From Planctomycetia bacterium (GTDB lineage Bacteria > Planctomycetota > Phycisphaerae > Phycisphaerales > SM1A02): 36,429 nt of DNA. Where the stretch lies: the NCBI GenBank assembly GCA_005789005.1, contig SYAD01000109.1:1-36429 (forward strand). Direction: 5' to 3'. Below, piece after piece: positions 8,524 to 18,408 of this stretch; the stretch's first letter is position 1, and every line of letters begins with the position of its first letter. A model generated the notes under the pieces. The model made no database searches and was not told the DNA's origin. It saw only the letters and a list, made by a program, of their open reading frames with translations. The translations under genes were made by a program, and so were the position numbers.

Positions 8524-10347
8524 TCACGCATTCAAAGGCGTTGCATATTGCAGGTTCAAAGAATCCAATTCCATTTCAGCACGCGCCAGATCCCTGTGAA
8601 AAGGATCTCCACAAGGTTTCGAGACGCCAGGCAAATTTTTGTAATACGAAATACCGCTCTTCAGATTGCTATAAAAAGACGCCAGGTATTTTTTATGTTG
8701 AACGTGATCTTCAACACGAATGCCACCTTGGAATTGCTCCTTCAGATACGCGACGTATAAACGTAATTCCGCAATAAACATGTGCGGCCTGCTTGGAGAA
8801 ACCAAACTTTTGCCTCTTCCGTAAATATGATTAACCATGGTTCGCAGCGATACCACTTTGGAAAAATGAACGATGTTTGGACCCGGGCAAATCGTGACGG
8901 CGTTTAATTTTTTTATGAACACCTTGTTGTAAGTAATTGCCGCGGAATTGCTCAGTCCAACACACAGACATTCCTTACCTAATATGGAATTCAAACGGGA
9001 TTGATGTTCGAGTTGAGGCAATTGAAATGTGTGTAACTGCTCGATTTTAAGTTTTTGATATTTTTGAGAAGCCGTGCAAATAGGTTCATTTGTGAATTCC
9101 GTGTTGAATGCCAAATGTTTTTCGGTGCAGGGACTTCCTGGTTTTCCAGTGCAAATACGAAATGATTTTTCCGCGTCGGCCGTCGTTCCCTTGAGCGAGT
9201 AAAAACGAACCCCCAATGGTGAGTTATGGCTCAACACGATATCTTTTTCTTGCGCGGCGCTTAATAGTTTCAAGGTTGCTTCGTCAACCGTTGTCGCTTC
9301 GGGCACCAGTAAAAATGGCGTTCCCCATCCGGTGCTTTGCACCTTGTAATGCTGGTGTAAAAACAGATCCTCATCACGGGTGCCAATTCCGCCTTGCACC
9401 GAAATTCGAATTGGAGGAGCTTGCTCACATTGCACGGAGCCCTTTTTCAAAATCGCAATACCGTATGTTTGAAACAACGTGTCAATGAGTTCTTGCTTCT
9501 TGGCTTTAAATTCCTCAAGAATTGGTCCAAGCAAAAAACCCTCGGTCGCAAATGCGTGCCCGCCACAATTCAGTCCGGATTCAATTCTAAATTCACTAAC
9601 CCAAATACCGCGCTTGGCTAGATATTTCCCCTGTATCAACGCAGAACGATAATCACTCACCTTTACAACAACTTTCTTTGTGAATTCACCGTCCGAGTTC
9701 ATTTCGAATTCCTTGCGGCTGGCCAAGTAATTAAAAAGTCTTGGATTGATCCCAGCCGAAAAAACGACCGATGAATTTGAAAGGTCGCTTTTTGCGTATC
9801 CACGAAGCGCCGCCACCGCATCCGAAGCATCTTCTTTCACAACCCCATCGCTATTTTTAACATACTTTTCCCGATCTAATTTTGTCATGATGTTCACATC
9901 AATGCTTCCGGGACGCATGTGCTTGCGTAAAAAATTCGCCATTTCCAACTTTTCAAGCTCGTCGCTACATCGAATCATTTTTCGGTACAACAATTTCAAA
10001 GAGCTGTCGTCCGGAAGCAATTCAAAATATTTTACGATTTCAGAACCAGCCTCAAACGTTGCGTTTCTTAATTTTTCAAATTGGCTCTGCACAATCGTGT
10101 TCACTAGATTTAAATAATCAGTGATTCGTTTTGCTCGAGAATCGTCCTCGTTCCCCGAAATGGGTTTATATTCCAAGTTGAGTGTGGGGTAGTAATAACT
10201 TCTCATCATCTCTACCAGTCGATCTTCAATAATCGAAATCACAGACCCAATTCCAAATCGCGCGACCTTGATCGGGGTATCAATGGTGTAGGCCAATCCC
10301 ATCACCGGTATATGAAATGTGTGTGGCACGCCAGTGACTTTGTTCAT
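8524..10347 (-). CDS. Conserved protein of unknown function, possibly a TIM-barrel enzyme
   Basis: A 607-residue soluble protein with no signal peptide and no membrane span. From memory it matches a family of conserved hypothetical proteins of about 600 residues seen mostly in Bacteroidetes; I know no assigned function. Features: FHIPVMGLAYTID near the N-terminus, SGLNCGGHAF (257-266), VQGGIGTRDED (317-327), and TGWGTPFLLVPEATTVDE (339-356). The glycine-rich part resembles a flavin-binding barrel of the nitronate monooxygenase type, but that is a weak impression. A cysteine set (C407, C424, C460, C462, C487) sits in conserved-looking contexts (GSPC, PIC, KECLC, ICPGP) and could bind a metal or Fe-S cluster. 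The ATG overlaps the cytochrome c stop as ATGA, and pdxH follows after three bases. Confidence 0.85.
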   Translation of the reverse strand: MNKVTGVPHTFHIPVMGLAYTIDTPIKVARFGIGSVISIIEDRLVEMMRSYYYPTLNLEYKPISGNEDDSRAKRITDYLNLVNTIVQSQFEKLRNATFEAGSEIVKYFELLPDDSSLKLLYRKMIRCSDELEKLEMANFLRKHMRPGSIDVNIMTKLDREKYVKNSDGVVKEDASDAVAALRGYAKSDLSNSSVVFSAGINPRLFNYLASRKEFEMNSDGEFTKKVVVKVSDYRSALIQGKYLAKRGIWVSEFRIESGLNCGGHAFATEGFLLGPILEEFKAKKQELIDTLFQTYGIAILKKGSVQCEQAPPIRISVQGGIGTRDEDLFLHQHYKVQSTGWGTPFLLVPEATTVDEATLKLLSAAQEKDIVLSHNSPLGVRFYSLKGTTADAEKSFRICTGKPGSPCTEKHLAFNTEFTNEPICTASQKYQKLKIEQLHTFQLPQLEHQSRLNSILGKECLCVGLSNSAAITYNKVFIKKLNAVTICPGPNIVHFSKVVSLRTMVNHIYGRGKSLVSPSRPHMFIAELRLYVAYLKEQFQGGIRVEDHVQHKKYLASFYSNLKSGISYYKNLPGVSKPCGDPFHRDLARAEMELDSLNLQYATPLNA

Positions 10348-11126
10348 TGTGGTGTCACAGTTTTTCTGTTCCCCATTGCGTTCACAAAAATCGCCAAGTC
10401 AGCGATGTCTGCATCACTGAGAGGAGCGACAATGATTCTCATTAAATTTCCCTCCCGATCCGCAGTAGAAATTCCACGAATACCACTTCGGAAATTCATT
10501 AACTGTTGTTGCACGTACCAACTTTCTTGCCCCGCAATAGTGGGACTTTTCACACCACGCTCCCCCAAGCCATTTACGCCATGACAAGCCACGCACTGTG
10601 CATATAAAACTCGACCATGATCAATATTGCCTGCAATGACTGGTCCCGCAGGCGCAAATCGTCCGCGATGTCCCTCTAAATCAGAGACAATCTTCGCCAT
10701 CGCGTCCACATCCTGTACTTGCAGCGCCATTGGCCGCATGGTCTGGCCATAGACATCAGTTGGATTCACGCCGCGTAAACCGTTTTGAAATTTTTCTAGT
10801 TGGGCTTTCACATACCAAGGCGGAAGATCCGCTATTCGCGGGGCATGCATCTTTGCATTTCCTTCACCATTCACACCGTGGCACGTTGCGCATGTCGCAA
10901 AATTAATCAGCGCGCCTTTCGCATGTCCATTGGTGGCCGCACTTTCTTGCGCCGCATCATTTTGCGCAGATGACTGTTTAATCATTGGCTTTACGCTCCA
11001 CAGCACGGCAATAAGCAGCATTGCAATGGGCAAAACACTTAAGCTAATCAGGCTGCCAAAGACAATTTTCCGCGCGGGGTGAGTTGCCTGCTGTGCTTGG
11101 GAAAATTGATGATCTTCTTCACTCAT
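10344..11126 (-). CDS. Membrane-anchored diheme cytochrome c (c4-like)
   Basis: A 260-residue protein with a polar N-terminus, one membrane segment (about residues 20-45) and two similar cytochrome c domains facing the periplasm. The heme sites are CATCH (79-83) and CVACH (178-182), each followed by GVNGxG. Each domain also has a Met-containing stretch (GQTMRPMA and GNLMRIIV). The tandem arrangement resembles cytochrome c4. The gene sits in the molybdoenzyme operon with four-base overlaps on both sides, so the likely role is to carry electrons between the respiratory chain and the NarGH-like enzyme. The partner is inferred from position. Confidence 0.92.
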   Translation of the reverse strand: MSEEDHQFSQAQQATHPARKIVFGSLISLSVLPIAMLLIAVLWSVKPMIKQSSAQNDAAQESAATNGHAKGALINFATCATCHGVNGEGNAKMHAPRIADLPPWYVKAQLEKFQNGLRGVNPTDVYGQTMRPMALQVQDVDAMAKIVSDLEGHRGRFAPAGPVIAGNIDHGRVLYAQCVACHGVNGLGERGVKSPTIAGQESWYVQQQLMNFRSGIRGISTADREGNLMRIIVAPLSDADIADLAIFVNAMGNRKTVTPQ

Positions 11127-11851
11127 GATTGAATCTCCTTTTCACAAACATTTTCTTGGGCGCCAACGCAATCCCATTGACTGTCATGTTCACTTTTGTT
11201 CTGAATATCTGGAGCAATTCCAGGGCAACTTGGTTTTGACCAACACTCCCGCTCGCGCAAGGCTTCCCAGAAAACTCCAACCGCATGGGCTATACGTGGA
11301 TGCACGTCATCCGTGCTTGTCGCGCTGAGCACTGTGGCAAACGATTCAATCCACTCACCAAGATGTTCGTTGGCAAACAATGCAATGGAGTGCCAACACA
11401 CCCCCATACCATCGCTGTTTCCATCTTTTTGCGCATTTCCAAGCATGACAAATGCCAACGCAAGAAATTCCAATTCCATCACAATATGGTCGGGACGTTC
11501 ATGGACATGCTCATCCAAATGCAAACCAAATGCATGGTAAAATCCGGCGATATCCGCTAGTAATGCGCCCTTGTCGCGGCGCACATACGCGGCCTCGTAT
11601 GGCGGACACGCTTGCGCCGCCGAATACAATCTGCCTCGTTCCAAATGCAATTCATTCGCAGGCGCTTCATGAAATGCGCGAAGCGCTTCTTGCATTGGGC
11701 CTATCACATCGTCTGGCAATTGCGCATAACGAACCAACTCCTGCAGTTCATCATGGCTTGGATTTTGATCCTCTGATTGCTTTCCAGCAATCGCGCTTGT
11801 CAGAAGCATCAAAAGATCGGCCGTGGCATAGGATTTGATCGAGTCGTTCAT
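11123..11851 (-). CDS. narJ: TorD/NarJ-family molybdoenzyme chaperone
   Basis: A 242-residue, largely helical cytoplasmic protein. The segment ERPDHIVMELEFLA (about residues 119-132) matches the E.PDH...EL.FL signature of the TorD/DmsD/NarJ chaperones. These hold the apo-molybdoenzyme, guard its Tat signal and help insert the cofactor. The N-terminal part (PPYEAAYVR) is also typical. The C-terminal 45 residues are polar and cysteine-containing (four Cys), and may be disordered. Four-base overlaps join it to the gamma subunit gene before it and the cytochrome c gene after it. The client is almost certainly the Tat-exported alpha subunit encoded upstream. Confidence 0.87.
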   Translation of the reverse strand: MNDSIKSYATADLLMLLTSAIAGKQSEDQNPSHDELQELVRYAQLPDDVIGPMQEALRAFHEAPANELHLERGRLYSAAQACPPYEAAYVRRDKGALLADIAGFYHAFGLHLDEHVHERPDHIVMELEFLALAFVMLGNAQKDGNSDGMGVCWHSIALFANEHLGEWIESFATVLSATSTDDVHPRIAHAVGVFWEALRERECWSKPSCPGIAPDIQNKSEHDSQWDCVGAQENVCEKEIQS

Positions 11852-12795
11852 TTGATAATCCCGTTTAGCAATTCAAATGGAACCCATCCAGAAAATTGCT
11901 TACGACCGCCAGCTTGTTTGGCGCTGCCTTGCCAGACAGCAAGCGCAAACTCTGATGCGTGAAGTCCAAATTGATAATCCGAGACATCTTCTGTGCGAAG
12001 GGGTCGTTGAAAAACAACGGCCCATTGCCCGCCAGCCCAGATACCAACGGCTTGTGATGATTGCTGTGCCTGTGTGGCGATTGTTCCGAAGCCTTTCGCC
12101 GTGCATTCTTCGCAAGGTTGTTTGCGATCCATTTGACTCATTGGATTTCCCGCGGTCAACGCAATCATCCATTGCTTGGCTCGCGGATCCGCGAACGCGT
12201 CTTTTATATTTGTTTCAAGTCCACCTTTGGAAAACCAATACAAATCGGTCCATGCATTTGGATGCAGGTCGCGAATATCTTGAAATCCAAGATTCACATC
12301 TCGCTGCCAAATCGCTTTCCACAAGAAAATCTCAACTTCGCCACCATGACCCATCATTAAATTTGTATTGGTTCCAATTGGAAATTGAATGGCGCACGCA
12401 TCTGAAAATTTTCCAGAATCCACCGCGGAGTCGGCCTCTGGATCCGCCCACGCAAGTCGCCATGCAATATTTGTCCCGTCACTCACGGCCTGGACTTCCA
12501 TTGAATGTATTTCCGATTTTTCAATTGTGGGCTTGGTGATTGTTTGCGGAAGCAATGGAACCACCGCAACTGTCGCGGATTTCCAATAGGAAGCCGTTGG
12601 ATCCGGCGCACCAAGGGTTGCGATTTTTGTCACATGTAATGGACTGACCGCCACAATATCTTTCGTGGTGTCTGTGGCTTTGGAATTGGATGGCATGCGC
12701 CAAACAAACGCCGCCGCAATCACCAAAAACACCGCGCCCGCCAATCCGTGCAGCGGAAGCATTCGTTTTCTGCTTGAAGTATTTTTGTCTGTCAT
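11848..12795 (-). CDS. Heme b-binding gamma subunit, ethylbenzene dehydrogenase type
   Basis: A 315-residue protein with an N-terminal hydrophobic segment (about residues 12-33) that is a signal anchor or signal peptide, then an extracytoplasmic domain of the EbdC/ClrC/NxrC type. In that family one heme b is held by a Met and a Lys. The visible candidates are the Met pair in NLMMGHGGEVEIFLWK and a Lys near the C-terminus in GRKQFSGW, but the exact ligands are inferred. The subunit would pass electrons between the Fe-S subunit and a cytochrome c. It takes the place of membrane NarI, which is absent here. AAGGAATTCAC before the ATG gives a reasonable ribosome binding site. Confidence 0.84.
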   Translation of the reverse strand: MTDKNTSSRKRMLPLHGLAGAVFLVIAAAFVWRMPSNSKATDTTKDIVAVSPLHVTKIATLGAPDPTASYWKSATVAVVPLLPQTITKPTIEKSEIHSMEVQAVSDGTNIAWRLAWADPEADSAVDSGKFSDACAIQFPIGTNTNLMMGHGGEVEIFLWKAIWQRDVNLGFQDIRDLHPNAWTDLYWFSKGGLETNIKDAFADPRAKQWMIALTAGNPMSQMDRKQPCEECTAKGFGTIATQAQQSSQAVGIWAGGQWAVVFQRPLRTEDVSDYQFGLHASEFALAVWQGSAKQAGGRKQFSGWVPFELLNGIIK

Positions 12796-12833
12796 GTGAA
12801 TTCCTTATTTCAAAAGTGAAACATGCTGTGCAA

Positions 12834-13961
12834 TCAAGCTGTGTTATGCCTGTACACCTGAAATTCTTTGTCATGGTGTGGGCGCACATAGGTGTATTCA
12901 GTGAATGGAACGCGAGAAACTTCATCACCTTTGGCATTCCAACCAATTGCAACTTGGTCCTTCACCTCAAAATGCTCAATGATGTGATCGGTGGAACCAA
13001 ACAGGAACAATGCTCCAAGCAATTTTGGATCGTCTTTCAGTTTGCGATACAACGAAACAGACTCCTCCACACCTGGACCAAAGAGTTGCTCACAAAACCC
13101 AATCGGTACATGGATCGGCGGCACGTAATACACATTTGGACCAGTTCCAAATTGTGGATACAGCGGAAGCGCCAACTTTCGAATGTGAATGATGTAGTCA
13201 AGCGGATTGTCCTCACGCGGAGGTGTCTGCGTTGAAATAAAACCATGCATGCGGATTTTCCCAATACAGCCTTCCACGCACAAAGCCTGCAAGCCTTGCT
13301 CCACACGCGGAAAACAGCCAATGCATTTTTCGCTGGCGCGACTCACTGCGTTGTAAAAAACTTTCTTATATGGACACGCGCGAACACATTCTTGATATCC
13401 ACGGCAACGTTCCTGATCCACCAACACAATGCCATCTTCTTCGCGCTTGTAAATGGCCTTGCGTGGACAAGCCGCCAGACACGCGGGAGTTGTGCAATGA
13501 TTACAAATGCGCGCCAAATAAAACATCCACATGGGGTGCTCACCAGCAAAGTGCGCGGTCTTCTCGATGATGCCAGAGATGTCATCTTCACCATGATTTG
13601 GATGCGCGTAATCCTCACTTGTTGGACGCCAACCATCTGGCGGAGAATTGGGTGAATTGCCTTCGAAAATAGTTGGCGACTCCAAACGCTTGTTGTTCCA
13701 CGTCACCTGCACACGCTGCTCTTGCAATTTTGTATCCCAACCCATTGGATAACTTCCGTATGGTTTGGTCTCCACGTTGTTGTAGAAAATATGTTCTTGC
13801 CCGCGGCCGGATGTCCAACATGTCTTGCACGCAATGGTGCAGGTCTGACACGCGATACATTTGTTGGTGTCGAATATGTACGCCACCTGCCGCTTCGGTG
13901 GCGAGGCTTCGTACGGATAATCCATTTCACGATCAATCTGTTTATTGAAAATCTTTGGCAT
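12834..13961 (-). CDS. narH: NarH-type iron-sulfur subunit (beta) of a type II molybdoenzyme
   Basis: A 375-residue electron-transfer subunit with four Fe-S cluster motifs. These are CIACQTCTIAC (C35-C38-C41-C45), CNHCTTPACLAACP, CRGYQECVRACPYKK, and the later CIGCF...CVEGC set. In the third motif Tyr stands where a [4Fe-4S] site would have a second Cys, matching the [3Fe-4S] site of NarH (CRGW). The protein has no signal peptide of its own, so it should be exported together with the Tat-bearing alpha subunit. It lies 9 bases after the alpha gene. The family also includes the beta subunits of selenate and chlorate reductases, ethylbenzene dehydrogenase and nitrite oxidoreductase. Confidence 0.94.
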   Translation of the reverse strand: MPKIFNKQIDREMDYPYEASPPKRQVAYIFDTNKCIACQTCTIACKTCWTSGRGQEHIFYNNVETKPYGSYPMGWDTKLQEQRVQVTWNNKRLESPTIFEGNSPNSPPDGWRPTSEDYAHPNHGEDDISGIIEKTAHFAGEHPMWMFYLARICNHCTTPACLAACPRKAIYKREEDGIVLVDQERCRGYQECVRACPYKKVFYNAVSRASEKCIGCFPRVEQGLQALCVEGCIGKIRMHGFISTQTPPREDNPLDYIIHIRKLALPLYPQFGTGPNVYYVPPIHVPIGFCEQLFGPGVEESVSLYRKLKDDPKLLGALFLFGSTDHIIEHFEVKDQVAIGWNAKGDEVSRVPFTEYTYVRPHHDKEFQVYRHNTA

Positions 13962-13970
13962 GGTGGCTTC

Positions 13971-16900
13971 TTACATTGGAAAAGTAATTTTTGTAATTGG
14001 AACAACAAGCGGGCTTGTGACATTCGCCATGAATGAACGAGTCACAAATCCTCCAAGAATAAATTTTTTCATCGCGTCACTTTCATACGTGGGGCGATAT
14101 CCAAGAGTCTCTGGTGACCAAATTCCTTCGCCACCGAGTCCGCCATTTTCCGCCTTGGTGATGCGCACCATTGATTCACGAGGAGCGCCGACTGGACAAT
14201 GCACATCAGGAACAAATCCTTGAGTAATGCCTTGATTCAGCAACTCCTTCACCACCAATGAATCCGTCATCCATGTTGGTTTGAGCCAACCACGCGTGCA
14301 ACTTTGATGCGAACCAGAGCGGAAACTGGCTTGATAATTCGTGTCCTTGGATTTTGCCAAACCATCCGCTCGCACCTTCGCCGCCGCCACGGAACTAAAT
14401 GTTGCGCCATACATGTTGTGCCACATGCGTGTAATTCCACGCGGCGTGCCTGGGTAATAACGGGCGCGCGCAATCAAGCGCGCCACGGCGTATCCCTCTG
14501 GATTATTTTGCCAACCTTTGAACGGTCGATCGTGCGGATCGGCGTCAATGAAAACATAATCACCATCCTCAACACCAAGCGACTTGCCATCGAGGGGATT
14601 GATATCAACGTATGCCTCATTCACAAATGGCATTCGTTTGTCGCGGCGATGCATGTCGCCAAAGGGACCAAACCAAACCGCGATAATGTCTAGATCAACG
14701 GGAGTGCTGTGTGCTCCATGGCGATATTTTGGCGTGTGAAAAACAAATCGATAATTCGGATCATGCTCGGTCAAGGGATGCGCTGTTTGAAGCAACTCAT
14801 CAGTGGTGTAAATCACATGCCGTGCTTGACGCGAATCAGCGTCGCGATCGGAAGTTTTTGTTCCGTAATCTTCTGGTGACTTGGGCCGCAACAATGGATG
14901 TGGCGCCGACACCAATGAAGCCGGATCGTATGGAGTGGAGTCAATCGGCTCGCGATGAATGACCACGTTCTCTCCGGCATCTTGGAATTCAGCTTCTTCG
15001 CGATAAAATTCCAAACGACCAGTTTTTGTATACCACGGCTTTGACTCCTCAATTTGCTCAAAGCTTGAATACTTTGGATAAGTGCGCGTGTTCAGAATCG
15101 CCGGAATGCCAAGCTCCGCATTCTTTTCCAAAACCTCAATTTTGTAACCACGTATGGCGTTGGACTGATCCATCATGCGTTGCAAATAAGGCAACGCGCG
15201 ATCTTTTTCATTGATGAATTTCCAATAGTCCGCATGCCGCGAATCATTTGTCAGTTTTCCAATGGCTTCGCCAAGGCCCTTCGCCACTTCAATATCGCCG
15301 CGCGTGTTGTGAATGCGCGGCAATGGAGAAGTTGGAAACACTTGCACAAACGGATTCGTAACCGACATGGTCATGTCTGGATAGCGAAACTCCGCCCAGC
15401 TATCGACAGGAAATACAACATCCGCATATTCGCAGGAAGCGGTCCACCACCACTCATTGATGGCGATCAATTCCACGCGCTTTAATGTGTTAATAACAAA
15501 GTCATAGTGCCCCTTTACATTTCCAATCAAACTGTTGGAGTTGGAAACACACACTGACTTTGTCGGCGTTGGCAAATGCGTCTTGCCTGTCAACACAGCT
15601 TTGCCTTTGCGCAAAATCATGTCGCCGTGATTGAAGTAATGAACGCTTTCTGGTTTCCAATAACGCTTGGAGCGCGCTGGCTTTGTGGGATCAAGTTCAA
15701 TATCAAATGGATTTTCTAAGATGTACTGCGGCAATCCGCTCATATAGGCAATGCGATAATTACCCGCATAACTGCCTACATTTCCGCCTTTTTTACCAAC
15801 ATTGCCAGTGAGCGCGGCAACAAGAAACTCGCCGCGGTCCTTCAGGTCGCTGTTGAAGAACTGATTGGGACCCATGCCGCATGCGAAAGCAACGGCGCCA
15901 GAGTTGACCGCAATTTGTCGCGCCAAGCTTTGAATGGCCTCCGCCTTAGCCCACGTTAATTTCTCCACGGAATCTGGCGTGTACGCGTTGTCAAGCATTT
16001 GCTTGGTGGCGTTCCAAACAGTGGCGCATTCCACTTCGCCGCCATCGGCCAACTTTATTTTTGTGCGAATGTCCAACGCCAACCCTTTGGGAAGCGCGTT
16101 TGCCTTGTCACCAACCTGGTCGCGATTCACCGCCACTGGCTTTTTGGCCACATCGTCATAAGCAATATAGTCGCCCCACTCCGCTCGTTTTTCCTGCGAC
16201 ACAAACGCGCCCGATTGCTCCAACGTACTTGGTGGTTTTTCACCTGTTTTGACTACGGTGATTCCATTGGTCAATACCGCCGCTTGATATCCAGGGAACA
16301 CCTCCGCGGCGCGCAACATTTTTCCGTTATCCAAACGAATCAATAGCGGTAGATCCGTGTGGCGGCGCACAAAAGCGTCGTCATAGAGTTTTTCACTCAT
16401 GATGACTTGCGCCAATCCAAGCGCAAGCGCGGGCGTGGTTCCAGGCCGCACAACAATCAACTCGTCTGACTTGTTTGCCGTGGCGGAATATTCGCAAGCA
16501 ATCACAACAACTTTCGTGCCCTTCATTCTGGCTTCCGTCAGCCAATGACTGTCCGGCATTTTGGTTGCGATCCAATTCATGCCCCACACAATCACCATTT
16601 TGCTGTGTTCAACCATGCACAAATCAAAATCATTGGTCTGCTGACCAGTGACCATTGGGTGTCCTGGCGGAAGATCCGTGTGCCATGAATAATTATCAAA
16701 GCCGCGCGCACCAACCGCTTGGTCAGGGCCGACTCCGCGCAACGTGCTGTCCAAAAGCGCCATGCTGTTGGCAAGACGGTACTGCGCCATCACGCGCGTC
16801 AATCCAAGGAGCGGCATACCGCCACGAAACTTCATCACTTGCGTGCCCGCGCCGCCTGTTGTTTCAACCATGAGCGGGTCATACCCCTGCGCAAGTAATT

Positions 16901-17513
16901 TTTCTTGGCCTTGTTTTCCGTTGTAAGTCTTGGCAATGTCCACCATTGTTTCAGCGGTCGCTTCAAAAGCTTTTTCCCAAGTCACTGGCACAAATGAATC
17001 GTGACCACGCTTTAAATATTTCTGATCGATGGCTCCATCAGTACCGCGCGGCTTACCCGCTTGAAGCCAATCAAGCATTCCTTGACGAACTAATGGTTCT
17101 TTAATACGGCGGTCGCCATAAAATCTTCTGGCAAGCGCGATTCCTTTTTGACAACATCGCGGATCCCAACGCGCGCTTGCTTTATTTCCTGCTAGATCGG
17201 TGGCCTTGTTGTAGCCCCAACTTGGACCAATACGAGTCACCACGCCGTTCTTGACAAATCCCCGCAACAAACAATTATGCGTGTCATTGGGCGCGCACAT
17301 GAACACAAATGAAGAGTCATGTTTATACAGATTGCGATACACCTTTTCCCAATCACGGTTTGGATATGCGGCTAATGGATTGGCGACATCCATGGGCGTC
17401 AATGCGCCAGTGGCAGCCATTGCATGCCTACTGATAGCCAACGAACTGATGCTTGCAGCGGCAAGAGTGCTTAGAAAGTTTCTCCGGGAAACCATTGGTA
17501 AAGGCTTGTTCAT
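13971..17513 (-). CDS. narG: Tat-exported NarG-type molybdopterin oxidoreductase, alpha subunit
   Basis: The catalytic subunit (1180 residues) of a type II DMSO reductase-family enzyme. A Tat signal is clear: SRRNFLS at residues 9-15, a hydrophobic stretch and a cleavage-like AMA near 31-33. The first Fe-S site reads CAPNDTHNC, then C121. Aligned with E. coli NarG this gives C73-D77-C81-C121, with Asp where NarG has its first Cys. The probable Mo ligand is D280 in [12 protein letters not shown]. The sequence resembles, from memory, extracytoplasmic nitrate reductases of haloarchaea and some NxrA proteins of anammox planctomycetes. Neighbouring ric and the FNR site favour nitrate reduction, but the direction cannot be settled from sequence. 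No clear ribosome binding site precedes the ATG. Confidence 0.9.
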   Translation of the reverse strand: MNKPLPMVSRRNFLSTLAAASISSLAISRHAMAATGALTPMDVANPLAAYPNRDWEKVYRNLYKHDSSFVFMCAPNDTHNCLLRGFVKNGVVTRIGPSWGYNKATDLAGNKASARWDPRCCQKGIALARRFYGDRRIKEPLVRQGMLDWLQAGKPRGTDGAIDQKYLKRGHDSFVPVTWEKAFEATAETMVDIAKTYNGKQGQEKLLAQGYDPLMVETTGGAGTQVMKFRGGMPLLGLTRVMAQYRLANSMALLDSTLRGVGPDQAVGARGFDNYSWHTDLPPGHPMVTGQQTNDFDLCMVEHSKMVIVWGMNWIATKMPDSHWLTEARMKGTKVVVIACEYSATANKSDELIVVRPGTTPALALGLAQVIMSEKLYDDAFVRRHTDLPLLIRLDNGKMLRAAEVFPGYQAAVLTNGITVVKTGEKPPSTLEQSGAFVSQEKRAEWGDYIAYDDVAKKPVAVNRDQVGDKANALPKGLALDIRTKIKLADGGEVECATVWNATKQMLDNAYTPDSVEKLTWAKAEAIQSLARQIAVNSGAVAFACGMGPNQFFNSDLKDRGEFLVAALTGNVGKKGGNVGSYAGNYRIAYMSGLPQYILENPFDIELDPTKPARSKRYWKPESVHYFNHGDMILRKGKAVLTGKTHLPTPTKSVCVSNSNSLIGNVKGHYDFVINTLKRVELIAINEWWWTASCEYADVVFPVDSWAEFRYPDMTMSVTNPFVQVFPTSPLPRIHNTRGDIEVAKGLGEAIGKLTNDSRHADYWKFINEKDRALPYLQRMMDQSNAIRGYKIEVLEKNAELGIPAILNTRTYPKYSSFEQIEESKPWYTKTGRLEFYREEAEFQDAGENVVIHREPIDSTPYDPASLVSAPHPLLRPKSPEDYGTKTSDRDADSRQARHVIYTTDELLQTAHPLTEHDPNYRFVFHTPKYRHGAHSTPVDLDIIAVWFGPFGDMHRRDKRMPFVNEAYVDINPLDGKSLGVEDGDYVFIDADPHDRPFKGWQNNPEGYAVARLIARARYYPGTPRGITRMWHNMYGATFSSVAAAKVRADGLAKSKDTNYQASFRSGSHQSCTRGWLKPTWMTDSLVVKELLNQGITQGFVPDVHCPVGAPRESMVRITKAENGGLGGEGIWSPETLGYRPTYESDAMKKFILGGFVTRSFMANVTSPLVVPITKITFPM

Positions 17514-17555
17514 ATACGTTCTTGTTTTGATTTCAATTTTAAACTTGAGCAGTGT

Positions 17556-18263
17556 TCAATTCATTTTTTGCATTTCAATAATGCGTGGAAATAAAACATT
17601 ATTTTCTTTATGAACATGGCGGTGCATGTCTGCATCTAATTCTGCCAATGCTGAATAGGCTGCTCGCCATGTCGTGCACGCGTTGGGCGGTGCAGAAAAA
17701 CTTCTTGTGAGTTCCTTGATCCGAGCAAGAGCCAAACCAGCTTCTTGGTGATCTTGCTCCATGCACGCCACGGCATACATTAAATTCATCGCGGGTCGAA
17801 TACCGCATTCCATTGCCGCTGCAATTGGGAACAAAATATTTTCCTCTTTGTCCATGTGTGTTTGCATTTCAATATGCAAACCCTTAAACACATCAAGTAA
17901 TTCGCTGAAAGATGGATTCTTGTCGCCATGAGCCTTGACCATTTTTTCTATCCAATATTCGATACGAGGCAACGCTTGTCGCAAATACGCATGATGCGTA
18001 TCCACAATGTGCTGTGTTAACTCTGCTAATGGCATGAGAGCTGGATCACTTTCTCCATCAGCCTGGCGCGCATTTTGTGCCGCGCACACTTTTTGCACCA
18101 CATCGGATGGATCCATATTTTTTTCACGACACGCATCGAGCAGCGCACGCTTTCCGCCACAGCAAATATCAAGACCAATGTCAGCTAAGGTGCGGGCAGC
18201 GGCCGGCGAAGAAGCAGCCCATTGACCCACGGAATTTGCGGGCGTTAAAGTAATTGGTTCCAT
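17556..18263 (-). CDS. ric: Iron-sulfur cluster repair di-iron protein (RIC/YtfE/ScdA)
   Basis: A 235-residue cytoplasmic protein that repairs Fe-S clusters damaged by nitric oxide or peroxide. The N-terminal ScdA_N domain contains GLDICCGGKRAL (C34-C35) and C45. The C-terminal hemerythrin-like domain has the His/Glu set for a di-iron centre: HIVDTHHAYL, HMDKEENILFP, MEQDHQEAG and HVHKENNVLFP. The ATG at 18263 is preferred over an upstream TTG (18296) because GAAAGG lies at the right distance. The gene ends 42 bases before the alpha subunit gene on the same strand, so it probably heads the nitrate reductase operon and protects against NO made downstream of nitrite. Confidence 0.93.
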   Translation of the reverse strand: MEPITLTPANSVGQWAASSPAAARTLADIGLDICCGGKRALLDACREKNMDPSDVVQKVCAAQNARQADGESDPALMPLAELTQHIVDTHHAYLRQALPRIEYWIEKMVKAHGDKNPSFSELLDVFKGLHIEMQTHMDKEENILFPIAAAMECGIRPAMNLMYAVACMEQDHQEAGLALARIKELTRSFSAPPNACTTWRAAYSALAELDADMHRHVHKENNVLFPRIIEMQKMN

Positions 18264-18408
18264 GTGCGACCTTTCAAAAAGTTGTATTGACGGCAAACTT
18301 ATTCTGACTCTTTATATACAGATAAAAAGATATTATTCTCTTAATTATAGCGGATGAACACTTGCTTGCAAGACGGAATCCTGATTATTTTACTCAATAC
18401 TAATAAAA

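Noticed and set aside
8524..10347. Firm assignment as a nitronate monooxygenase
   Set aside because: Only one glycine-rich segment looks similar. The length and the other motifs do not match that family.
12690..13235. A 181-residue plus-strand open frame
   Set aside because: It is antisense to the narH-like gene and the gamma subunit start. The sense proteins are clear family members.
13971..17513. Firm assignment as nitrite oxidoreductase (NxrA)
   Set aside because: The sequence resembles that group, but ric, the FNR site and the cytochrome c arrangement fit nitrate reduction at least as well. Direction cannot be read from sequence.
17545..17559. TTGAGCAGTGTTCAA as a second FNR site before the alpha subunit gene
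   Set aside because: The half-sites TTGA and TCAA are seven bases apart instead of six, and the inner bases do not match. It also overlaps the ric stop codon.
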